Source: CAVQGZ01 sp963714455
Lineage (GTDB): Bacteria; Actinomycetota; Actinomycetes; Jiangellales; Jiangellaceae
DNA length: 64,000 nt
Assembly: GCA_963714455.1 (NCBI GenBank)
Contig: CAVQON010000015.1
Span: forward strand, 248,001-312,000
Direction: 5' to 3'
This document shows, in pieces, positions 56,775-64,000 of this stretch (the first letter of the stretch is position 1; each line of letters begins with the position of its first letter). The position numbers and the translations under genes were made by a program. A model generated the notes under the pieces. The model was given only the letters and a program-made list of their open reading frames with translations. It did no database searches and was not told where the DNA came from.

Positions 56775-57917
56775 CTACTGCGTCGGGCACACCTCGTTGT
56801 GCGTGATGAAGTCGACCTCGAGGAGCAGCTCGGCGTCGTGTGTCCACACGAGGACCTTGCGCGCGTCCTCGGCGAACTTGGCGTACCCGTCCACCCCAGA
56901 GCCTTGGCCGGTTCCGGTGAACGGCACCACCTCCGTCAGGGCCTTGGTCTCGTCGTACCAGGTGCCGTCGTCGTTGAGCACCCGGTACCTGGCGCAGCCG
57001 GGGAACGTCTCGTCACGGTCGTAGGCGAAGCCAGCGAAGCTCACGAAGACCTCACCGGTCTCGCTGCCGATCGTTGTCACCCCATCCCAGTCCTGCTGGA
57101 GCGGGATCCCGAGGATGCGGTTCAAGTACTGCACCGTGTCGACCGTGATGGTGAACGCATCCTTGGGCGCCGCCGCCCCGAACTGTGCCGCTGTCAGCTC
57201 CCAGAAGGACAGGTCGAAGTCGGGCTCCAGGTTCGGGATGCCGATCGTGCCGATCCTCCCTGTATCGAGGATGGACTGGTACGCCGCGAGGTTCGCCAGC
57301 GGCGAGTCCAGTGTCTGGACCACGACGTCGTCGATGCTCCTGGTGAAGCGGCCCGACGCGTCGAGTCCGATGTCCCCGCTGGTGAGGAACACCTGGACGT
57401 CGCGCAGCTGCTTGGTCAGCACTCGCTCCGGAGCGCGGCCGAGGTTGAGCCGACCCAAGTCGACCTCCTCCACGAGGTCCGCGTACTCGGCCTGCACGTC
57501 GCACGGCTCGAGCTCGTCCTCGTCCTCTTCCTCAGCCATGACCGCCATCTGGTCCCCAACGAGGGGGATGTAGTACATGTCCTGCTCGTACGGATAGACG
57601 CCAGAGCCGTTCACCAGGTCTCCCACCGGGGTCGGCGTGATCGGCTGCAGGCACGTCTCGTCGCCGTGCGTCACGGTGATCGGCGTGCCGTCGGCATAGC
57701 GCGCGAGCACCATGAGGTCGGCGTAGAGGTCACCCAGCTTGTTGCCGGGGTTCGCCTTCCCGCCCCCGTTGCCGCCGCCTCCGTTGCCGCCGCCCCCGTT
57801 GCCCGCACCCGGCGGCTTGCCTGGGCCACCTCCCGGCGCACCCTGCGCCAAGGTGGCCGGTACCGCTATCAGCAGGACCGCCACCAGGACCGCCAGTAGT
57901 CGTTTCAAGATCGCCAT
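56775..57917 (-). CDS. Secreted protein with Gly/Asn linker, unknown family
   Basis: A 380-aa exported protein: signal peptide MAILKRLLAVLVAVLLIAVP (cleavage near ALAQG), then a Gly-rich linker containing two GNGGGG units (residues 27-55), then about 325 residues of ordered, acidic sequence with five cysteines and no domain I recognise. AEEEDEDELE near residue 130 is a strongly acidic stretch. It may be anchored to nothing and simply secreted. It lies upstream of the 219-aa gene on the same strand (71-bp gap) and divergent from the two-component system. Confidence 0.75.
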   Translation of the reverse strand: MAILKRLLAVLVAVLLIAVPATLAQGAPGGGPGKPPGAGNGGGGNGGGGNGGGKANPGNKLGDLYADLMVLARYADGTPITVTHGDETCLQPITPTPVGDLVNGSGVYPYEQDMYYIPLVGDQMAVMAEEEDEDELEPCDVQAEYADLVEEVDLGRLNLGRAPERVLTKQLRDVQVFLTSGDIGLDASGRFTRSIDDVVVQTLDSPLANLAAYQSILDTGRIGTIGIPNLEPDFDLSFWELTAAQFGAAAPKDAFTITVDTVQYLNRILGIPLQQDWDGVTTIGSETGEVFVSFAGFAYDRDETFPGCARYRVLNDDGTWYDETKALTEVVPFTGTGQGSGVDGYAKFAEDARKVLVWTHDAELLLEVDFITHNEVCPTQ

Positions 57918-57974
57918 GACGACTCACCCCTTCTCCGTCTCCCCGTTCGGTTACCCCCAGAGTCCGTCCGGGTT

Positions 57975-58017
57975 GTGGAGGTCCGTCGAAGGAAATGTGG
58001 AGAAATGGTGGAGAAAG
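57975..58017. promoter_or_regulatory. Three GTGGAG repeats on an 11-bp period, likely response-regulator site
   Basis: GTGGAG occurs at 57975, 57997 and 58008, spacings of 22 and 11 bp, so all three copies lie on one face of the helix. The last two are full 10-bp repeats (GTGGAGAAAT and GTGGAGAAAG). OmpR/PhoB-type regulators bind such direct repeats as head-to-tail dimers. The site lies just upstream of the response-regulator promoter and within the divergent promoter region of the two secreted-protein genes. Confidence 0.65.
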
Positions 58018-58044
58018 TCCCTACCGACCGGCGTCGCTCGGCCG

Positions 58045-58050
58045 TATCCA
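58045..58050 (+). promoter_or_regulatory. -10-like box of the response-regulator gene
   Basis: TATCCA ends 7 nt before the ATG at 58058, giving a probably leaderless mRNA. The -35 region is about 5 bp downstream of the last GTGGAG repeat, a class II-like activator geometry. Confidence 0.4.
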
Positions 58051-58057
58051 GAGGGTG

Positions 58058-58762
58058 ATGATCGGTAACGCGTTAGTGGTGGAGGACGAACGAGGCGTCC
58101 GCGAGCTCGTTCGTCGCTACTTGGAGCGCGAGGGTTTCAGCGTCGTGGCGACCGACTCCGGCGCGGAGGCGTTGAGCTGCCTGGCCGAGCAGCCCATCGA
58201 CGTCGTGGTCCTCGACCTGGGACTGCCCGACGTTGACGGCGAAGAGGTGTTGACCGCGGCGGCGAAGGACGACGTCCCGGTCGTGGTGCTCACAGCTCGG
58301 GGGCAGGTGAGCGACCGGATCCGCGGCCTCGAGCTCGGTGCGGCCGACTACGTCGCGAAACCGTTCAGCCCTCGGGAGCTGGTGCTGCGTGTCAAGGCGG
58401 TGCTGCACCGATCGGACATGGGCTCGTCCACCCACCGCTCACGTGTCAGCCTGGGCGAAGGGCGGCTGGTGATCAACCAGGATCGCCACGAGGCGAGCAT
58501 CGACGGGCATCCCGTTCTCCTCACCCCGACGGAGTGGAGCCTCCTGATGACCATGGCAGCCAGCCCCGGGCGGGTCTTCACCCGGTACGAGCTTGCCAAC
58601 CGGCTGCGAGGCTACGAGTTCTCCGGGTACGAGCGGACGATCGACAGCCACGTGAAGAACTTGCGGCACAAGCTCGGCGAGCATGCTGATTCGGCGACGA
58701 TCGTGCAGACCGTGGCCGGCGTGGGCTACCGGATTGGTCTGGGACATGACCGCCACACCTAG
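58058..58762 (+). CDS. OmpR/PhoB-family response regulator
   Basis: A 234-aa two-component response regulator. The receiver domain has acidic residues Glu9 and Asp10, phospho-acceptor Asp53 (VVVLDLGLPDVDG), Thr79 and Lys101 (VAKPF). The C-terminal winged helix (residues 130-228) has LTPTEWSLLMTMAASPGRVF and RTIDSHVKNLRHKLG. An in-frame GTG lies just before the ATG at 58055. It overlaps the histidine kinase start by 17 bp. It likely regulates itself and the two divergent secreted-protein genes. Confidence 0.95.
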   Translation: MIGNALVVEDERGVRELVRRYLEREGFSVVATDSGAEALSCLAEQPIDVVVLDLGLPDVDGEEVLTAAAKDDVPVVVLTARGQVSDRIRGLELGAADYVAKPFSPRELVLRVKAVLHRSDMGSSTHRSRVSLGEGRLVINQDRHEASIDGHPVLLTPTEWSLLMTMAASPGRVFTRYELANRLRGYEFSGYERTIDSHVKNLRHKLGEHADSATIVQTVAGVGYRIGLGHDRHT

Positions 58763-60140
58763 GCGAGGCGTACCGCTGCGTGTCCAGCTGATCGCTGCGT
58801 TCGCCGTACTGAGCCTCGTCGCCGTCGGCGTCCTGCTGGCCGTCGAGCAGCTGGGTGTCGGCACCACCCTGGACGAGCTCGACCGTCCCGAGCGCGAGGT
58901 CGTCGCCGCCGAGTCCGCGGCGCTGGCCGGCGTGGCGTACGGCGATGCCGGCGGATGGGCCGGCGCCGATCTCACGCACTCCCTGAGCACCGCGGACGGT
59001 GTCGGGGCACTCCTTACCATCATGGCCGCTGACGGCACCACCGTCACCGGACCGCCACCTGGGGTCGACCGAGGGCGCGGGGAAGGACCAGAGGATCGCG
59101 CCAGCGACATCATCACCCTCCCCATCACCAGCGGGGGCGAGACCGTCGGCACCGGCCGGCTCCTGTTCATCTCCGAGCAAGCGGCGGCACACCGCGCGCA
59201 CGACTTCTTGTGGGGATGGACCCTGCTGGCCGGCGGGATCGCCCTGCTCGCCGCAACCGTAGTCGGCTGGTTCCTGGCACGACGGCTGTCTAGCCCGCTC
59301 TCGGACCTGACCGACACCGCCGAGCGGTACGCCGACGGTGATCGGCATGTCCGGACCGATCTGCACTCTCGCGTGTCCGAGGTTCGTCGCCTGGCCAGTG
59401 CCCTGGACACCATGGCGGAAGCAGTGGATCGCAGCGAGGAGTCTCAGCAGCGCATGGTCGCCGACGTCGCCCACGAGCTGCGCAACCCGCTCGCCGTAGT
59501 CCAGGGGCAGCTGGAGGAGATGAGGGACGGGTACATGCCCGCGGACCCTGAGGCCCTGGCGACCCTGCACGACGAGACGCTGCGGCTGGCGCGAGTCGTC
59601 GACGACCTGGGGAACCTGGCCGAGGCAGAGCTGCCGCAGCTCCTGCGCTCTGCCCCGATCAACCTCGCAACGGTCGCGACACAGGCCGCGGAGGCGCGTC
59701 GCGCAGCGTTCGAGGCTGCCGGAATCCGGCTCCAGGTCGTCGCCGACGACGCACCGACGCTCGGTGACCCGGACCGTCTGGGGCAAGTGGCGGCGAACCT
59801 GCTGGACAACTGCGTCCGCCACTGCCGAGCGGGGGACCGGTGCACCCTGCGTACCGGTACGGACACAGACGAGGTCTTCCTGATGTGCGACGACTCCGGA
59901 CCGGGAATCCCCGAGCCCGAGCGGGCGCAGGTTTTCGAGCGCCGCTACCGCGGGTCGAACGCCGCTGGAACGCCGGGGAGCGGCATCGGCCTCGCGGTGG
60001 TGCGCAGGCTGGTCGATGCCCACCACGGCGACGTCGCGGTGACGAGCAGTCCTGACGGCGGCACCCGCGTCGTCGTGCATCTGCCTTCGCACCGAGACCA
60101 CCCCGACACGTTCGACCGCCGCAGCCAGGCCGTCTCGTAG
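58746..60140 (+). CDS. Membrane sensor histidine kinase
   Basis: A 464-aa HisKA kinase. TM1 spans about residues 15-33, an extracytoplasmic sensor of about 120 aa follows with no recognised domain, TM2 spans about 156-178, and HAMP about 178-230. The phospho-acceptor is His243 in VAHELRNPLA. The ATPase domain has the N box NLLDNCVRHC, DSGPGIP and GSGIGLAVV. It is the partner of the adjacent response regulator. The signal is unknown. Confidence 0.95.
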   Translation: MTATPRRGVPLRVQLIAAFAVLSLVAVGVLLAVEQLGVGTTLDELDRPEREVVAAESAALAGVAYGDAGGWAGADLTHSLSTADGVGALLTIMAADGTTVTGPPPGVDRGRGEGPEDRASDIITLPITSGGETVGTGRLLFISEQAAAHRAHDFLWGWTLLAGGIALLAATVVGWFLARRLSSPLSDLTDTAERYADGDRHVRTDLHSRVSEVRRLASALDTMAEAVDRSEESQQRMVADVAHELRNPLAVVQGQLEEMRDGYMPADPEALATLHDETLRLARVVDDLGNLAEAELPQLLRSAPINLATVATQAAEARRAAFEAAGIRLQVVADDAPTLGDPDRLGQVAANLLDNCVRHCRAGDRCTLRTGTDTDEVFLMCDDSGPGIPEPERAQVFERRYRGSNAAGTPGSGIGLAVVRRLVDAHHGDVAVTSSPDGGTRVVVHLPSHRDHPDTFDRRSQAVS

Positions 60141-60143
60141 GGT
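60138..60143 (+). promoter_or_regulatory. -10 box of the methyltransferase-GH57 operon
   Basis: TAGGGT overlaps the histidine-kinase stop codon and ends 7 nt before the GTG at 60151, suggesting a leaderless mRNA. The same hexamer precedes thiL and the GT4 gene at similar distance. Confidence 0.4.
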
Positions 60144-60150
60144 GGCGGGC

Positions 60151-60888
60151 GTGCCCGACTCGCTGCCGATCACGGGAGAGCGCACCGTTGGTGGCATCTG
60201 GCACGAGAACTACTGGTTTCGCCGTCACGAGGTCGTCTACCAGCACGTCGTCGGTCTGGTGGGCGACGAGGCGGCACGGCTCGGACGCTCGCCGGACGTC
60301 CTCGACGCCGGCTGCGGCGAGGGCTTCGGCGCTGCCCTTCTGGCCCAGGCCGGCGCACGCGTGCTCGCCCTCGACTACGACACCTGGACGGCCCAGCACC
60401 TCGCGACGGCGTATCCGGGCCTGCCGGCAGTGCGCGCCAACCTCGTCGCGCTGCCCCTCGGCACCGGCACGACCGATGTCGTGGTGAGCCTGCAGACGGT
60501 CGAGCACCTGTGGGACCAGGACCGCTTCGTCGCCGAGTGCGCGCGTGTGCTTCGTCCCGGTGGGCTGGTCGTGCTGAGCACGCCGAACCGGCTCACCTTC
60601 CCTCCCGGCAACGTCTTTCACCACCGTGAGCTCGACACCGACGAGCTGGGCAGCCTGCTCGGCGCGGCTTTCGACGACGTGACGGTGAGCGGAGTCCACC
60701 ACGCTGCTCCGTTGCGAGCGTGGGAGGCGGAGCACGGCAGCATCGTCGACGCCCAGATCGCCGCCCCGCCGCAGGAGTGGGCACGCGACCTCGCCGCTGC
60801 CGTACGCGACATCCGCACGGACGACTTCGTGATCCGCGGGGAGACCGACGACAGCCGCGACCTGCTGGGCATCGGACGGGCCCGGTGA
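60151..60888 (+). CDS. SAM-dependent methyltransferase (Rv3030-like)
   Basis: A 245-aa class I methyltransferase. SAM-binding VLDAGCGEGFGAALLAQAGA near residue 50, VVSLQTVEHLWD (motif II/III) and VLRPGGLVVLSTPNR are clear. The N-terminal PITGERTVGGIWHENYWFRRH matches the mycobacterial Rv3030 type. Together with the GH57 and GT4 genes that follow, it resembles the cluster linked to methylglucose lipopolysaccharide and glucan synthesis. An upstream in-frame GTG at 60142 is possible. It overlaps GH57 as GTGA. Confidence 0.88.
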   Translation: MPDSLPITGERTVGGIWHENYWFRRHEVVYQHVVGLVGDEAARLGRSPDVLDAGCGEGFGAALLAQAGARVLALDYDTWTAQHLATAYPGLPAVRANLVALPLGTGTTDVVVSLQTVEHLWDQDRFVAECARVLRPGGLVVLSTPNRLTFPPGNVFHHRELDTDELGSLLGAAFDDVTVSGVHHAAPLRAWEAEHGSIVDAQIAAPPQEWARDLAAAVRDIRTDDFVIRGETDDSRDLLGIGRAR

Positions 60889-62369
60889 GCCGGCCGGTCG
60901 GCACCTTCGCGCTGGTGCTGCACACGCACCTGCCCTGGCTGGCCCACCACGGGCGCTGGCCGGTCGGTGAGGAGTGGCTGCACCAGGCATGGGCCCAGTC
61001 GTACGGTCCGCTGCTCGCCATGCTGACCCGACTCGGCGAGCAGGGGCACCGCGACCTGCTCACCATCGGGATCACCCCGGTGCTGGCCGCCCAGCTCGAC
61101 GACCCGTACTGCCTGCGCGAGCACCACCGATGGTTGGCCGACTGGATGCTGCGCGCCGACGACCTCGCCGGGCAGCGCGATGCCACCCTGCGCCGGCTGG
61201 GCACGCACGAGGCTCGCCAGGCCCGACGCGCCATGACGCGTTTCGAGACCGGCTGGAGCGCAGGCGGGTCGCCCGTCTGGCGTTCACTGGCCGACACCGG
61301 CGTGGTCGAGCTGCTCGGCGGTCCGGCCACCCACCCGGTGCTGCCGTTGGTGCGCGAGCCGATCGCCGACCTGGCGCTGGCAAGCGGGCTGGACGACCAC
61401 CAACGGCGACTCGGGCGGCGCCCGCCGGGCATCTGGCTGCCCGAGTGCGCCTACCAGCCGGGTCTGGAGAAGGTGCTCGACCGTCACGGCGTGCGCCGGG
61501 TCATGCTCGACGGCCCCTCGCTGCGCCACGTCGGCGCGTCCACGAGCCGACCCTGGCGCCTCGGCGACAGCGACGTCGCGGTCGTGGGCCGCGACCTCGA
61601 CGTCACCTACCGGGTGTGGTCGCCGCGTCGCGGCTACCCCGGCGGCCGTCACTACCGCGACTTCCACAGCTACCACCACGAGTCGGGCTTCAAGCTGTCG
61701 CGGGTCACGAACCCCGCCCTTCCCGCGCACGAGAAGGCGCCCTACGACCCCGACCGTGCCCAGGCCGCTCTCGCCGCCGACGTCGACGACTTCGTCGGCG
61801 TGCTGCACCGCCGCCTCACCGACATCCGCGACCAGGACGGCGAGCCGGGACTGGTCGTGGCCGCCTACGACACCGAGCTGTTCGGCCACTGGTGGCACGA
61901 GGGCGTGGACTGGCTCGCCGCGCTGCTCCGGCGACTGCCCGAGGCCGGCATCACCGTCACCACCCTCGACAAGGCGGTCGCGTCGATGGCCCCGAGCGCC
62001 GCCGTGTACCCCGAGCGCAGCTCGTGGGGGCTGGGCAAAGACCTGGCCGTCTGGGACGGCCCGGACGTGCAGGGCATGCTCGACGGCCAGCTCTGGGCCC
62101 AGGACGCCCTGCTCAGCGCGTCGAGCGCCCGCCCGGGCGGTGCCCTCGGCCGTGACGCCGGGCTGGACGCGCTCGCCGAACATGTGCTGCTCGCCTGCGC
62201 CAGCGACTGGCCGTTCATGGTCAGCCACGACTCCTCGGCCGACTACGCGCGGGCGCGGCTGAACGGGCACCTCGACGACGTGCGCTCCGCCCTGCAGGCC
62301 CGGCCGGGCAGTGCGCGCGAGGTGACCCGGCTGCCCTTCGGCGACGTCGACGCGCGCCTGCTCGGCTGA
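60885..62369 (+). CDS. GH57-family 1,4-alpha-glucan branching enzyme-like protein
   Basis: A 494-aa GH57 enzyme with the N-terminal HTHLPW metal/substrate motif, the catalytic nucleophile Glu187 in IWLPECAYQP, the acid/base Asp329 in AAYDTELFGHWW and a C-terminal helical domain (LLACASDWPFMV). GH57 branching enzymes introduce alpha-1,6 links into alpha-1,4 glucans. The M. tuberculosis counterpart is Rv3031. The GTG start overlaps the methyltransferase stop, so the two are coupled. Confidence 0.93.
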   Translation: MSRPVGTFALVLHTHLPWLAHHGRWPVGEEWLHQAWAQSYGPLLAMLTRLGEQGHRDLLTIGITPVLAAQLDDPYCLREHHRWLADWMLRADDLAGQRDATLRRLGTHEARQARRAMTRFETGWSAGGSPVWRSLADTGVVELLGGPATHPVLPLVREPIADLALASGLDDHQRRLGRRPPGIWLPECAYQPGLEKVLDRHGVRRVMLDGPSLRHVGASTSRPWRLGDSDVAVVGRDLDVTYRVWSPRRGYPGGRHYRDFHSYHHESGFKLSRVTNPALPAHEKAPYDPDRAQAALAADVDDFVGVLHRRLTDIRDQDGEPGLVVAAYDTELFGHWWHEGVDWLAALLRRLPEAGITVTTLDKAVASMAPSAAVYPERSSWGLGKDLAVWDGPDVQGMLDGQLWAQDALLSASSARPGGALGRDAGLDALAEHVLLACASDWPFMVSHDSSADYARARLNGHLDDVRSALQARPGSAREVTRLPFGDVDARLLG

Positions 62370-62399
62370 CGCCGGGTAGGGCACGCCGGCACGACCACT

Positions 62400-62405
62400 T
62401 AGGGT
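62400..62405 (+). promoter_or_regulatory. -10-like box of the GT4 gene
   Basis: TAGGGT ends 8 nt before the GTG at 62414, with no good Shine-Dalgarno. The GT4 gene may have its own leaderless transcript in addition to read-through from GH57 (44-bp gap). Confidence 0.3.
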
Positions 62406-62413
62406 GTGCCGTC

Positions 62414-63619
62414 GTGCCCGCCCGTCGAGTCCTCATGGTCTCGTGGGAGTACCCACCGGTGATGTACGGGGGGCTCGGCCGGCACGTGCACGCGCTCAGC
62501 GCGGCCCTGGTCGCCGCCGGGCACGAGGTGGTCGTGCTGACCCAGGCCCCCGCCGGCACCCCGGCCACGCAGCCGGGCAGCTCCACGACGCCGCGCGTCG
62601 TGCGCGCCGTGCTTCCCCCCGACGCCCCCGACGTCTACCGCGACACCGCCGACTTCGTCCGCCTGCTGCAGCCGGCCCTGGCCGGCGCGGCTGCCGAGCA
62701 CCTGGACGGCTTCACCCCCGACCTGGTGCACGGCCATGACTGGGTCGTCGCGCAGGCCGCCGCCGCCGTCGCCGACCGGGCCGGCGTCCCGCTCGTCGCG
62801 ACGGTGCACGCCACGGAGTCCGGGCTGTACGGCGGCCACGTCGACACCCCGTTCTCCCGGTGGCGCCACGGCACCGAGCGCGCCCTGGTCGACCGGGCGG
62901 CGCGCACGATCGTCTGCTCATCGGCGATGCGTGACGAGGTCGTCACGGCGCTGGACGCCGAGCCGAGCCGCGTCGTCGTCGTGCCGAACGGCGTCGACCC
63001 GGGCGCCTGGTCGTCCACCGTTCAACGTCGCCGGGACGCGCGGGCCGCCCTCGGCCTGGCGCAGACGCCGATGGTCGTGCTGGTCGGCCGGCTGGAGCAC
63101 GAGAAGGGTGCGCAGGACGCCCTCGACGCCCTCGCGCTGCTCACGGCCGAGCACCCCGCGCCCCACCTCGTGCTCGTGGGGGACGGCGCCCGTGCCGACG
63201 ACCTTCGCGCCCAGGCTGCGCGGCTCGGCCTCTCCGAACGCGTCCACATGACCGGACGACTCACCGACCGGGCGGTCGCCGACCTGGTCGGGGCGGCCGA
63301 CCTCGCGCTCGTCCCGTCACGCTACGAGCCGTTCGGGCTGGTCGCGCTGGAGGCCATGGCAGCCGGCACCGCTGTCGTCGCCACCACCACCGGCGGCCTG
63401 CGCGACGTCGTGGTCGACGGCGTCACGGGGCTGGCAGTACCCGCAGCCGACCCGGTCGCCCTGGCCGGCGCGATGCGCCGCCTGCTGGACGACCCACAGA
63501 CACGACGCGCCCTGCGCGACGCAGCGTCCGCGCAGGTCGACGCCCAGTTCGGGTGGGCGGCGGTCGCGGCATCGACGGCCGACGTCTACGCCGGCGTCCT
63601 CCGCGACGACGTCGACTGA
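62414..63619 (+). CDS. GT4-family glycosyltransferase (alpha-glucosyltransferase, Rv3032-like)
   Basis: A 401-aa retaining GT-B enzyme: N-terminal SWEYPPVMYGGLGRHV (glycogen-synthase-like KTGGL-type loop), HGHDWVVAQAAA, then VPNGVDPGAW and VLVGRLEHEKGAQ, and the C-terminal donor site SRYEPFGLVALEAMAAGTAV (ExFG...E motif). It should extend alpha-1,4-glucans, with GH57 making the branches. Its 3' end overlaps the convergent acyltransferase gene by 34 bp. Confidence 0.93.
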   Translation: MPARRVLMVSWEYPPVMYGGLGRHVHALSAALVAAGHEVVVLTQAPAGTPATQPGSSTTPRVVRAVLPPDAPDVYRDTADFVRLLQPALAGAAAEHLDGFTPDLVHGHDWVVAQAAAAVADRAGVPLVATVHATESGLYGGHVDTPFSRWRHGTERALVDRAARTIVCSSAMRDEVVTALDAEPSRVVVVPNGVDPGAWSSTVQRRRDARAALGLAQTPMVVLVGRLEHEKGAQDALDALALLTAEHPAPHLVLVGDGARADDLRAQAARLGLSERVHMTGRLTDRAVADLVGAADLALVPSRYEPFGLVALEAMAAGTAVVATTTGGLRDVVVDGVTGLAVPAADPVALAGAMRRLLDDPQTRRALRDAASAQVDAQFGWAAVAASTADVYAGVLRDDVD

Positions 63620-64000
63620 CGCGCCGCCTCGGCGGTCTTGCGCGCGATGTCGTCCAGCGCGGCGCGGCGGGCCGCGTCCGCCTCGTACACCTGGCGGCGG
63701 TCCTTGAGCACCCGGGCCGGCACGCCGCCGACGATGCTGTAGTCGGGCACCCGACCACGCACGACGGCATGCGCGGCCAGCACCGTGCCGACCCCGACGT
63801 CGCTGCCGCGCAGCACGCTGACCTTCGAACCCATCCAGCAGTCACCGGCGACGCGAACCGGGGACTTGACGATCCCCTGGTCCTTGATCGGCACGGTGAT
63901 GTCTTCGGTGCGATGGTCGAAGTCGCAGATGTAGACCCAGTCGGCCACCAGCGTCTTCGGCCCGAGGTCGATGTCGAGGTAGCAGATGACGGTGTTGTCG
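63586..64000 (-). CDS. Hexapeptide-repeat acyltransferase, 5' end outside the window
   Basis: The window holds the last 137 codons of a left-handed beta-helix (LbetaH) acyltransferase of the maltose/galactoside O-acetyltransferase type: VKSPVRVAGDCWMGSKVSVL, SDVGVGTVLAAHAVV and IVGGVPARVLKDRR are successive hexapeptide turns. The frame is open through the last base, so the start lies beyond 64000. Next to the GH57/GT4 pair it corresponds to Rv3034c, an acyltransferase in the mycobacterial methylglucose lipopolysaccharide cluster. The acyl acceptor is inferred to be a glucan. Confidence 0.85.
   Translation of the reverse strand, partial: DNTVICYLDIDLGPKTLVADWVYICDFDHRTEDITVPIKDQGIVKSPVRVAGDCWMGSKVSVLRGSDVGVGTVLAAHAVVRGRVPDYSIVGGVPARVLKDRRQVYEADAARRAALDDIARKTAEAARQSTSSRRTPA

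Noticed and set aside
63586..63619. Frameshift at the GT4 or acyltransferase 3' end because of their 34-bp overlap
   Set aside because: Both C-termini look complete and the overlap is convergent at the tails. Such overlaps are common in this window (PLP enzyme/gpsA, DUF3515/ddl).

Overview
The window is chromosomal DNA of a high-GC actinobacterium (Actinomycetota). The evidence is the strong G/C bias at third codon positions, frequent GTG starts, an HU protein with a Lys/Ala/Pro-rich tail, FbiD-type F420 biosynthesis, an IclR (NdgR/LtbR-type) regulator divergent from leuCD, and a methyltransferase-GH57-GT4 trio like Rv3030-Rv3032 of Mycobacterium tuberculosis. From memory, the backbone order (mutM, rnc, DUF177, coaD, rsmD, recG, DhaL-type kinase, thiL, DUF3515, ddl, gpsA, fbiD, hup, leuD, leuC, iclR, gltX, FAH hydrolase, leuB, serA, ilvC, ilvN, ilvB, gatB, gatA, gatC, ACT protein, ligA, methionine-synthase-like, mnmA, cysteine desulfurase, etfA, etfB, methyltransferase, GH57, GT4) follows M. 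tuberculosis Rv2924c-Rv3032 closely. Genes outside that list can be read as accessory. I cannot name the genus.

Layout. 1-9 kb: DNA repair, ribosome and RNA genes (mutM, rnc, rpmF, DUF177, coaD, rsmD, recG, DhaL/FakA-like), then rpmB, thiL and a stand-alone Lrp/AsnC sensor domain. 9-17 kb: DUF3515 protein, ddl, a transsulfuration-family PLP enzyme, gpsA, an acyltransferase, fbiD, hup, leuD-leuC and the divergent IclR regulator. 17-23.5 kb: a GT-C membrane glycosyltransferase, tRNA-Glu(CUC), tRNA-Gln(CUG), a CPBP-type membrane protease with a possible frameshift, gltX and an FAH-family hydrolase. 23.5-38 kb: a large branched-chain amino acid and serine region on the minus strand: ilvD, a GGDEF/degenerate-EAL gene, ilvB-ilvN-ilvC, a frameshifted YdeI-like gene, serA-leuB-ilvE, a TTC38-like gene and cimA. 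Both ilvB and cimA are preceded by a short leader ORF rich in Leu/Ile/Val codons and a hairpin followed by T residues, a classic attenuator layout. 38-44 kb: a D-isomer hydroxyacid dehydrogenase, a HIT protein, a PQQ/sorbosone-dehydrogenase-like lipoprotein, and an orphan TadE-TadG-TadE cluster with a base composition visibly unlike its neighbours. 44-56 kb: gatCAB with a small gene inserted, an ACT-VOC fusion, ligA, a cobalamin-independent methionine-synthase-like protein, mnmA, cysteine desulfurase and etfBA. 56-60 kb: two secreted proteins of unknown family next to an OmpR-type two-component system whose promoter carries three GTGGAG repeats on an 11-bp period. 60-64 kb: the methyltransferase-GH57-GT4 glucan cluster and a 5'-truncated hexapeptide acyltransferase.

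A recurrent theme is a -10-like hexamer placed 6-8 nt upstream of a start codon that has no clear Shine-Dalgarno, as expected for leaderless transcripts. There is no CRISPR array, insertion sequence, integrase, phage gene or rRNA, and no stretch above 300 bases without a feature. The most interesting parts are the two attenuators (one embedded in the 3' end of the GGDEF/EAL gene), the two-component/secreted-protein locus, and the orphan Tad cluster.
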